Assembly (NCBI GenBank): GCA_033439295.1
Contig: JAVTLE010000010.1
Coordinates: 868,001-932,000, forward strand
DNA from: Deuterostichococcus epilithicus
Lineage: Eukaryota; Chlorophyta; Trebouxiophyceae; Prasiolales; Stichococcaceae
DNA length: 64,000 nt
Direction: 5' to 3'
In this document: positions 49,554-64,000 of the stretch, piece by piece
How the letters are laid out: every line of letters begins with the position of its first letter
Position numbering within the stretch: the first letter of the stretch is position 1
Notes under the pieces: generated by a model
What the model was told of the DNA's origin: nothing
Databases searched by the model: none
What the model saw: the letters and a program-made list of their open reading frames with translations, nothing else
Position numbers and translations under genes: made by a program

Positions 49554-52393
49554 ATGGGTACACAGATCGATGACTTCCTTGTGGCTCAACTGCTTGACAT
49601 GGGCTACTCTCCAGACGCAGCTACGACCGCTCTGAGGGCCACCGGAGGCGCAGGTGGGGTGGCCTTGCTAGGAGGGAGCTGATGTGCACCCTCTCTGCGG
49701 CGCGGCCCTGAATGCCACTATCATGCTTGCGCAGACCTGTCCCAAGCGGTGCAGTGGCTGCTGGAGAATCCAGACGCGTGCGAACTGTCGGGCTGGTTGT
49801 CGGTGGACCGCCCGTCGCCGGCAGCGGCACCCGCGCCAGCGGCGCCGGCCCCACAGGTGCAGGCGTGCAGCCCCGCTTCCGTAGCACCTTGCACAACATG
49901 AACCAATCAGCTGTATGCTTTTATCTGCTGCTGGACGCCAGAGCGGCATCGAGTCTACCATGTCTTATCGATATAGCCGATTTTTCAATTCTGCGTCTTT
50001 GGGGCCCACAGGCACTTGATGCGGTCTTCAGCCCACTTGCCATTGGCGCCGCGGAGCTACAGGCCAGGGTGTCACACCAGAGCGGAGCCATGCCTTCGGA
50101 CCACCAGTGGCCGCCGCCGCAGGATGCACATGAGCTTGACGCACAGTGGCTCAACCCAGCGGCGCTGCGGCAGCATGCAGGTGATGTGCAATTTCGTAAC
50201 TCTGCGGCCCAAGATCGGCAGCCCTCGGCATGGCAGCAGCAGGCAACGGATGATCACCAGCAGCAGGATGCAGCACATCAGCAACTGCGGCAGCATCCAC
50301 AGCAACCCGGCAGCAGCGGCCCAGGGCGGCCTTCACCGGCCCCGAGCGGCGTGGCGGGGCTCATCGCAAGGGAACAGCAGAAGGCAGCTGCCGCAGACAG
50401 GTGAGCCAGACAGTCCCTCTCCTTTCACCGGGCGGCATGCACAGTGCACGGGGTCGCTGCTGGCTGCCAGTGAGCCAGCAGCTCCCTATGTTGGGCATTG
50501 AGCGCTGGCTCCGCTTGGGTTTCAGCCAAGCAGCGGACGCTGTGTCAGCGTATCTGCAGGTGGATGCAAGAGTGCCCATGCAGTGGCGGAACAGAAGCAT
50601 CTGCAAATCTACGGACGCTGGCTGTGGCTGGGACAGGCGTTTACAGACTGCACATGGCACTCAACCTCATGGCCCGGTCGTTGACTATCTGCCCAAGGAG
50701 CAGCCCTGAACCCGACCGCTCTGCTGAGCGCAGGATCCTGGACACCGGGCTGGCGGATCTGCAGGCGCTGATGGCGCAGGCGCAGGCAATGGTGGAGTTG
50801 GCGGAGCAGTTCCGCATGCAGATCGCTCGTCAGCCGCCCGAATCCGCCGGCCAGGAGGTGCGCACAGTGCGCGCCGCCATGCTGGGCGGCCCTCTCGGGC
50901 CCCCGCGCCGCGTAGTGCCGGGCTGACCGGTGCCGGACTCTCCCCGTGGCTGCGGACCCTCTCAAACCAAGCCTTCATCCGCTAACGGCTGCCGCAAACG
51001 CTCGTCTGCCGCAGGCTTGTCTGACGTGGTTATGAAGCCGCCAGTTGGCACTTCCCACGACAGCAGCACTCGCTTTGTCTGCTTATTCCCTCCGTGACAA
51101 CAACGCACAGCTATGCCTGTGCTGGCGCCAGGTCATGACGACAGATTTGTCGGACGACCTGGTGGCCATGGGCATTGCGGCGCCCGTGACCAAGGAGACC
51201 GCCGGCAGGAAGTACCACAAGGAGTTGGCACGGCAGGTGTGGGGTGCTTGCGGCAAGGCTGATGCTGGTCTGTAACACATGTGTGTCCACCTCTGCTTGT
51301 TCGCGCGGCATAGCTTAGTTGTGGCATGGCTTAGTTGTGGACCTCTTCTATTGGCTCTGTCTTAGGAGGATGACGTCAGCTGATTGACAGCCTTGCGAGC
51401 ACGACAGCACACAGTGAAGCACCTGCGAACCCTGCGCAGCTGGCGGATTTTCTGCGGGTGCCGCTGGAGCGGGCTGGCGGCATGATGACGCTGCCGGACG
51501 TGTTCTGCCTGTTCAATCGCGCGCGCGGCACGGAGCTCGTCTCGCCAGATGACCTGCTCCAGGTGCTGTGAGTGTGGGACACTTAGCTGGCAACCAATGC
51601 ACATGATGTGTGTGCGCAGCTGCCTGTGAAAATTTGGGCTGGAACGGCCGCACGGCCAGACTGAGACGGCAACTGCGCTCTGCTTGCGACCAGCACTCCT
51701 ACTCCCGTGAGCATCTCGCAGCAGCACGTCCTTAAGAGCTCCCCTCTCTGCTGCCTTTGACGCCTCCCCAGCCTGAAGGCCGGACCTGCCCGCCTGCTCG
51801 TGGCAGTGCACTACCAGTCGGGACTGAAACAGTCCTCCCCAAAACCTCTCCTCCCCACGTAACCCCTCCTCCCCATCCCATCCTCGGCCATCACCATTGC
51901 AGCACACTGCTGCTCGGTCTCATCTGTGCTGAGGTGTTGCCACGCAGGCTGTGAAGCACCTGGGCAAGGTCGGCGCCCCCGTGGAGTTGCGGGACTTTGC
52001 AGATGGTGTACGGGTGCTGCAGTCGCTGTCCCACAACAACGAGCAGGCGAGCACCTGCTCAAACTGGACACCTCTCTCAGGTTTCTTTAACATGTTTGCG
52101 GTGCTGGTGTGTGCCGGCTGTGAACATTTGGTGCTGAATGTGCCGCTGGACTGGCGGCCTTGCGGTGACTATACCTACAGGTGTGCAGCCGCATGTCCCA
52201 GCTGGTCCGAGGCGGTGGCCTGGGCCCGGCGCTCAGCGTCAGCAGCACCGCGGCGGCACTGCGGGTGCCGCTGGCCATCGCGCAGGAGCACCTCCTCACC
52301 GCAGAGTCCTGCGGCACACTGTGCCGCGACGACGGACCCGAGGGGCTGCGCTTCTTCCGCAACTTCTTCGCCGAGGTCGAAGCGGGCGCATGA
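49554..52393 (+). CDS. VPS36: ESCRT-II subunit VPS36 with an N-terminal UBA-like domain
   Basis: Component of ESCRT-II, which sorts ubiquitinated membrane proteins into multivesicular bodies. The C-terminal half is clear: [19 protein letters not shown] (about 50340), [20 protein letters not shown] (about 50750), [20 protein letters not shown] (about 51160), [20 protein letters not shown] then [19 protein letters not shown] (51440-51560), [20 protein letters not shown] (about 51950) and [20 protein letters not shown] (52270), ending [12 protein letters not shown] with the stop at 52391-52393. These are the tandem winged-helix (EAP45) domains. The N-terminus is odd. ATG 49554 gives [20 protein letters not shown] then [12 protein letters not shown], spliced in phase at 49653/49735 to [16 protein letters not shown]. 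This reads as a UBA domain (MGY/F loop, last helix AVxWLLEN). A Pro/Ala linker and a Gln-rich stretch connect the halves. No GLUE domain is found. Confidence 0.85.
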
Positions 52394-52763
52394 CGACTAC
52401 ACAAGGCCCGAGGACTATGGGATGGCGATGTCTGTTGCGACGTTACATGACGAGAGGAAGATCTCGAACTTGACCTAGCAAGTACGGGATCGGGGTTTTG
52501 GCGGCAGTACATGTGAGACAGTGACTTTGGACACACTGTGCCTGTTGAAAGGGTTGCATGCCCAAAACTATTTTGTCCGGCAGCTGCGCACCGCCTCTGC
52601 TCGTTGTCGCGCCTGACAGCGATTTGCCACAAGAACTACACAACAAGGCACCTCATGGGCAACAGCTACTGCTGCAGACCGGTCCAAGCATACACAAAGT
52701 ATCGCAGGTTGCAAGGCGTAACAACTTGCACATGTGAGCAGCCCGATCGGAGATAGTGTGGAC
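52394..52763. other. intergenic, tandem genes
   Basis: About 370 bp between the VPS36 stop and the first exon of the next plus-strand gene. No coding sequence recognised. Confidence 0.4.
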
Positions 52764-54332
52764 ATGGTGGTGCAGGTATGTTTCATCCACACATACAGCG
52801 TGCTGCGATCGTTGCTGATGAGCGGGCTGCTGCCTGCGAATCCTGCAGACCCTGACTCTGTGCACAATCAGATGCATTAATCTGAACTTCATTGATGTGC
52901 AGTGGCTGGAGTTCAGTAGCCCCGTGTATGAGCAGCTTTACTGGGAGCACTTTGCGAGGGCTTATCACAGGAATGACCTGTACGTCTGTCTCGTCAACGT
53001 GCTGTTTGGCGCGGCCTGGGTCGGTCGAGTATGGTCTATCAACCCGTGGTGAGCTGCTAGCTTCCAGCATCCTGTTGCACCGCTGCACTCATGCGGGCGC
53101 GCAGCGCCATTATGCTCTGATGCAATTACAACAGGCGCTGTTGTGGGTCTTGCAGGTGGGACACAGGCTACGTTGCGGTCTACATGGTGGTACACTGCGT
53201 CATGTTCCTGGCAATCTGGAGGCAACACCCCTTCTTCGTCAGCAACCGCCACAACATCGTGACGATCGACCGCATTTGTTCATTCTTTGCGCTAGCGCAG
53301 GCGTGGCTCCGCCTCTCCCTGCCCTTGCACAGTGGCAAGCCTCGCCTACTTTTCCTGCACATCATCGCGCCACGGCGGTCTCCCGAAATACTCAGATGCC
53401 AGTGCAAACCTGTTGCGGCACAGGGACAATGGCGCATCATCAAGCTGTCGGGGGCCACAAACGACTGGGACGCGATCGTGGCGAACGTCCTAGGCTTTGG
53501 CACGGCGACGATGCTGGCGTGGCACGCCATCAACCACCGGCTGCCCTTTAACAGGAGCCTGGCGCTGTCGCTGCTGCAATTCTGCCTGCTGATCGGCACC
53601 AATGGCCTGATAGTGGACGCCATGCGCACAGAATTTCCGGACAAGCTCAAGGTGAGGGGCCACCCATTACCTCGATCTGCTCAGAAGTCTGCCAACTGCT
53701 CCTGCTGGCTTCCTGCGCTGCGCCATTTTGCACTTCGTACCTCTCCCCATTCGCCGTGTGATGCAGCCATCCCGTTTCATCATGGGCGGCTCCCCTGCGA
53801 CTGCAGATCGGGGCCGACAAGGCCAACTGGGTGGGAGCCGCCGTCTTTGGGACGGCTTGGCCCAGAATCTCTGGTGCCGCATATTTTGCCGTTTTGTTTT
53901 GCGGCGCCCGCCAGGTGAACAGCCTTCTATCAGAGATCGATTCCGAAAGGCCTGCAATGGTCAGCAGGTGCCGCTCTGTAGCATGTGAACCTCTGCAGAG
54001 TCCTGAGTTGGTTGAACGTCCGTGCTGCACCTACCCTGCCGCAGCTCATTGCCTTCTTCTACGTCAACTGGTTCATCTACAAGCTGGAGCACGGGCACCG
54101 CCGCGCCTTCCTGCTGCAGTACCAGATCGACCCGGACACCTGTGGTTTTTCGCACGCCACGAGCTTCGACATCGCCTTTCTGGTTTCCAACGTGCTCGTC
54201 GTGACGGGCACGATGACCAACGAGCTGCTGGACTTGTATGAGTCCCCTGCCGGCCCGGGCGCAGGAGCGTGCGGCCCGGTTATTGGCCAGCAGCTTGGTC
54301 AGCAGCTGCTAGCTGCAAATTGTAGCATATGA
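52764..54332 (+). CDS. second unrecognised polytopic membrane protein
   Basis: A tentative first exon MVVQ (ATG 52764) joins an exon at about 52902 giving WLEFSSPVYEQLYWEHFARA then YHRNDLYVCLVNVLFGAAWV. Further exons give YVAVYMVVHCVMFLAIWRQH then PFFVSNRHNIVTIDRICSFF (53165-53290), LSGATNDWDAIVANVLGFGT then NRSLALSLLQFCLLIGTNGL (53440-53610), ADKANWVGAAVFGTAWPRIS then GAAYFAVLFCGARQ (about 53812-53912), and FFYVNWFIYKLEHGHRRAFL then SFDIAFLVSNVLVVTGTMTN (54055-54220). The stop is at 54330-54332. At least six hydrophobic helices alternate with short polar loops. I do not recognise the family. The 5' end is weak, and the region 53300-53430 could be exon or intron because the frame stays open. 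Confidence 0.55.
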
Positions 54333-54996
54333 CGCGGCCGCACTGCCGCTGACTCCGCCATGGCAAACAGCCACTGCTGCGATGACGACACTGACCTTGG
54401 TTTGGCATGACATCGTCTTTTTTGTGGCGAAGAGCAATCTTGCCCATGTTTCATGCGCTTGTTTTCGAGGCGGGTTTTTTGGCAGCGTGAGCTTTCTTGA
54501 GGTGCACTTAGAATAGTATCGACGTAGACTCTCATAATGACTGTGTACATATTACTGGTACTTTCTGATTCAGTCTCAACCTGATTCAGTCTCGACCATG
54601 AAGCGCCACGTTCAATCCAATAGGTAGCTGAGATTATGGACTTCAGGTGCTCGAGGTCTGCGAAACAATTGTGCTCTCGCCACCCTCTTGCTCAAGTCGC
54701 ACTCACGAGGATGCGATCGACTACTCTACTTGAACCCTGCCTGGAACTAAGTCCGCACGAGACAGATCTTCTCTGCTGCCTCATGCCGGGGCTGACTCCT
54801 GGCAGCCGACGTCACACTGGCACGCACAGTTCTGCGCACGGTGCGGCTCGCTTCAAACCCACTATCCCAGCCCTGAAGGGCGCAACGTCACGACTGTCTG
54901 CGCACCGCCCAGTGCCAGCCCACTGGATTGCAGGCCCCGAGTGACGACTTCTTCTCGGTGCCGCCTGGCACGGGCACAGTCGTGGAGCGGAAGGGT
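54333..54996. other. intergenic, convergent 3' ends
   Basis: About 660 bp between the stops of the membrane protein and the PTGES2-like gene. It includes a short tandem repeat at about 54569-54600 (two copies of ctgattcagtctc plus a few bases). No gene seen. Confidence 0.5.
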
Positions 54997-57404
54997 TCAC
55001 ACGTCATAGGAGGGCAGCCGGCAGCTGGACCCAACGGTGCCCATCATGCGCTCATACCAGCCGCCGATCTGGGTGTTGTGCATCAGGTCCATGAAGGTGT
55101 CAGTGTCCGTGATGCTGCGGATGGCGCCAAACACCGACAGATCCGCCAAGTTCGGCTCGCTTCCTGCGCAGCATGAGATCCGCAACTCTTGGGCCCAAGC
55201 AACCGCAGTTTAGCGAGGTGACTGTGGTGAGCCTCGTCCGATCGAGCCCAGCGCTGAAGTCCTAATCGTGGCTGCACGCACCTGCCCATGTGCTGCCGCA
55301 CACGCACGAACAGCCACTGCAGGAAAGGCACACATCCCCAAGCAGAACAACGGCAGGACAGCCTCACCGCCCAGGTAGTCGCGGCCGTCGAGCGCCGCCA
55401 GCCAGGTGTTGGCGCAGGCATACAGCTCCTCACGTGCCTCGCCCTCGATGCCGTACTTCTTCCGTAGCCGCCCGCTCACCATCCTGCGCATGAGCGGAAG
55501 AGGGCGAGCGCCTCTGAACACACACACGTCGGCTGACAGAACTCCAGGCTGTGACCGCACACTATTGCTGGTCTGCGCATTTCAGCTGCCGCCAAGTGGT
55601 CGAGCACTGGCCGACTGCTGCCGCCTCCTGTCAAGCAGCCCTTCTTCCGACGCGGGCGAGGGCCGCACCACATGGTGGCGGCGCCGATGACACGCCCCGC
55701 CTCCTTTTCCAGCCAGTTGAAGTTGCCCTGGCGTGTGATGTAGTCGAAGGTTTGGAAGGACTCGGCACGGTTGCGGTAGATGTTGACGGTCAGCACTCGC
55801 ACCAGCCGCGCGTCCACCCACCGCCGCCACCGGTCCTCCTCCTCTGCACAACATGCAAAGGGCCGAGCACCGGAGATTTGAGAGCACTCTTGGCTTATGT
55901 GCGATGGATGCATGTCGAGGCCGTTCGGCAAGAGCGCACAGAGCGCACGTTGCTTGCCGCCACAACTGCTGTCGGTGGGTCGTCGGCGTGCATGCGACAT
56001 TTCGTCGTGCCTGTGTGCGAGCTGGGTGCGCCGGCGGGCTCTGAGCTTTTGCTGAACCAGCCGCGTTTCGCCGGCTTCGCCTGGGCGGCTGCCGCTTCCG
56101 CATCTTTCTCAGCAGCAATCCGCGAGATGATGGCGCTGCTGTCGACAATTGTCTCGCCGTCCAGCATGACCACCGGCACCTGGGAAGATTGCAGAGGGAG
56201 GGCAGCCTCGGTGTCGTCTTGTGATGAGGCAGTTAATTCTCGTGCATCACTTGAGAGGCTAGGGACAGGCACACTGGCAGGGTACCCTCCTAAGCATCCT
56301 CGTGGCCTCAGGCGCAGCTCGGAGGTGGATGCAGGTCCGACACAAGCTGCTGCCCTGTGCAGCACATGAGGCACACAGCATGCCGTCCACAGCCAGAAGT
56401 GCAGCGTGCATGCCAAGGCCGTCCGCCCACCTTCTTGTAGTCTGGTGACCATTTGAGCTCCGCCTTCATGAGCGGGCCCACCTCAACACAGCGGTAGGGT
56501 ATCTGCAGTATCAGCATGACATGTCCATTGGCACATTGACACCTGAAGCCTGCAGTGGGAAACAAGATGTGCAGAGCACGGAGCAGAATGTTGCGCTGGC
56601 GAGACGCCAGCCTTCGAGTGTCGTGGCATAGGGCGGTGTGCAAGACACGCAGCGCACCCTGTAGTAGTCAAGCACCGCCTTGACCTTGCAGCAGAAGGGG
56701 CAGACGTCATACTGGTACAGTATGACCTCCTTAGGGACGCCGCGCAGCTTCTCCGCTGCCGGCAGCACGTACACGTCCTTCGCCGCCGGCGCCTGTCGCA
56801 GCCCAAAATGTGCATCAGTACACAGCCAATCGAATGGCCAGCTATGACCGCCCGCATCCATGGCCAACTCGCCGGCATCCAGTGAAGTCAGAAGTCGCAG
56901 GCATCGCGACCAGCATCGTTCAACCCTTCGCCCCAAAACATGTTCGTCCTCGCAGCAGGTGTGACCTGAGGTGTCTTGTGCACGCAAACAGCGCACGGCA
57001 CCTTGGCTGCGGGTATTTCGGCGCCCGCCGGCGCAGGCTCCGCCACCAGCGCCTCGCCCTGCTGCTGCAGCAAGCCGTAGGCGGCAATGCTGCCCGCGAG
57101 TGCAACTGCCAGCGCATCCAGCCGCACCGACCGCTCCGGCTGCTGCGGCACGCTGCTGAACTGCCTGCGGCGGGTGGCGTGCGACGTCAGCAGCTTGAAT
57201 TGTTAAAAGCCCACTCAGCTCGCGCTGGACGGCGTATAATATGCACGTAACTTGCCTTACAGATACTGCTGGTGGCTCAAAGGCCCACGGCGCATGCTGC
57301 AGGCTGCTGGCCGCTGGTGCGCATGCTGCAAGCCCCACTGCCCCATCAACTTGCAAGTTCCGCTGTAGGAGCGACCTCAGCAGCGCTGTCTGTGCGCGAC
57401 GCAT
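54997..57404 (-). CDS. prostaglandin E synthase 2-like glutathione-S-transferase-fold protein
   Basis: Membrane-associated thioredoxin/GST-fold protein of mitochondria or plastids in plants and algae. The native substrate is uncertain outside animals. ATG 57404 gives MRRAQTALLRSLLQRNLQVD, a presequence, then a helix RLDALAVALAGSIAAYGLLQ (about 57120). The glutaredoxin-like domain follows: VPKEVILYQYDVCPFCCKVK (about 56735, CxxC active site) and YRCVEVGPLMKAELKWSPDY (about 56495). Then VPVVMLDGETIVDSSAIISR (about 56180, cis-Pro and glutathione-site strand), a charged insert, EEEDRWRRWVDARLVRVLTV (about 55850), YRNRAESFQTFDYITRQGNF, SGRLRKKYGIEGEAREELYA (about 55480) and the GST_C end SEPNLADLSVFGAIRSITDT then FMDLMHNTQIGGWYERMM, with the stop at 54997-54999. 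Order and motifs match PTGES2 throughout. Confidence 0.9.
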
Positions 57405-58108
57405 AATGGCTAACTTTTGCGTGTGCTTTGGAAAGGGGCGTCGCTCCTGAGCAAGTAAATCGCGAAATGATGTTGGAGGAGTGGTGTGGCCTTTCGCCGC
57501 AGGGTGGGTGTTTGTTTCACCTGCCCTGCAGCAATAATAGTGTCCAAAACGCTCGGCCTTCTCGTCGGTTGACTGCGCACAAGCCGACAGCAATGATAAT
57601 GCAGGAGCATTCAAGGCACTTCTCGTGATTTTTGACAGGTATATGCAGTGCGTCGACGGTCCAGTTTGCGCATTTCCAAATGGACACAAAAGCGTCGTTC
57701 GTAGGGAAGTCCGTGACCGCCCATGCACCAGATTGGCTTGCGACTGAAGAGACGGTCGAGATTAATAGTAGCTTGCTCGTATCACCTGCAGCTGTGGCCT
57801 AAAGGCAGCATTGCCTGAGCGATCTGAGACGCGGTGCCAGCAGCAGTCCCTGGCCGCAACCCTTGCTTGAAGAAGGGACGTCGCACAAGATTGAGGTTTC
57901 GAAAATTCAAGAAGAAGGTCAAGATCCGTTCGTAAAGCCTGCGGCGCCCTTGAGTGGCTCAGCCACGGCTGAATCGTACTGCCGCTTGCATGTTGCTGTG
58001 CAGGTGCAGCGTACAATTTGAGCGACCGTCGCAACTCCTGCAATTAATCGTTCCAGTGTCTGAAGAAACAGTTGTAATTTCTGCCTTAACATTGCAGGCC
58101 TGAAAGAC
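57405..58108. promoter_or_regulatory. divergent region, PTGES2-like / protein kinase
   Basis: About 700 bp between opposite start codons. The open frames are short and unconvincing. It probably contains both promoters and the 5' UTR of the kinase. Confidence 0.4.

Positions 58109-64000
<5,892 letters not shown>

Noticed and set aside
56511-57728. Long minus-strand open frame (405 codons) as one exon
   Set aside because: It reads through introns of the PTGES2-like gene. Only parts of it (the MRRAQTALL start and the CPFCCK exon) are coding.

Overview
The window looks like nuclear DNA of a green alga (Chlorophyta, plausibly a trebouxiophyte; the species cannot be named from sequence alone). The evidence is GC-rich exons cut by many 80-300 bp GT-AG introns, single-gene transcription units on both strands, no bacterial-style operons, and proteins that match plant and algal families: a plant-type Alba protein with an RGG tail, an OM47-like beta-barrel, ESCRT-II VPS36, an ABC1 kinase, carotenoid oxygenase, and a cyclic-nucleotide-dependent protein kinase. 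All exon joins below come from reading splice signals and protein motifs by eye. Gene spans run from start codon to stop codon and include introns.

Layout. 27-1083 (+) is the 3' part of pyroglutamyl-peptidase I. 1421-4157 (-) holds a BRCT-domain protein and downstream exons of unknown function. 4785-11703 (-) is the catalytic alpha subunit of ER glucosidase II. 12200-15536 (+) is an OM47-like outer-membrane beta-barrel. 15999-17092 (+) is FIS1. 17761-19474 (-) is an Alba-family RNA-binding protein. 19874-24525 (+) is chaperonin CCT5. 24829-26874 (-) is biotin-protein ligase. 27490-30329 (+) is an EamA/DMT transporter. 30794-33633 (-) is 3-isopropylmalate dehydrogenase. 34187-37633 (-) is a carotenoid oxygenase. 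38114-42931 (+) is an ABC1/ADCK kinase. 43612-45697 (-) is a SAP-domain SARNP/MOS11-like protein. 45918-46525 (+) is a possible novel small gene. 46607-49277 (-) is an unrecognised polytopic membrane protein. 49554-52393 (+) is VPS36. 52764-54332 (+) is a second unrecognised polytopic membrane protein. 54997-57404 (-) is a prostaglandin E synthase 2-like protein. 58109 to the window end (+) is a cyclic-nucleotide-dependent protein kinase, cut by the edge.

Most of this is housekeeping: protein folding and ER quality control (glucosidase II, CCT5), organelle biology (FIS1, OM47-like, ABC1K, PTGES2-like), metabolism (leucine, biotin, carotenoids), RNA handling (Alba, SARNP) and membrane trafficking and signalling (VPS36, kinase). 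At least seven pairs are arranged head-to-head with 220-700 bp between start codons, which suggests shared promoters.

The most interesting signals are these. (1) The VPS36 homologue appears to carry an N-terminal UBA-like domain where a ubiquitin-binding GLUE domain is expected. (2) Short copies of exon edges, some including the splice site, sit in the adjacent introns of at least four genes, looking like decaying or nascent alternative exons. (3) At least three introns are GC-AG. (4) The kinase has four cyclic-nucleotide domains whose binding cassettes look cAMP-like rather than cGMP-like.
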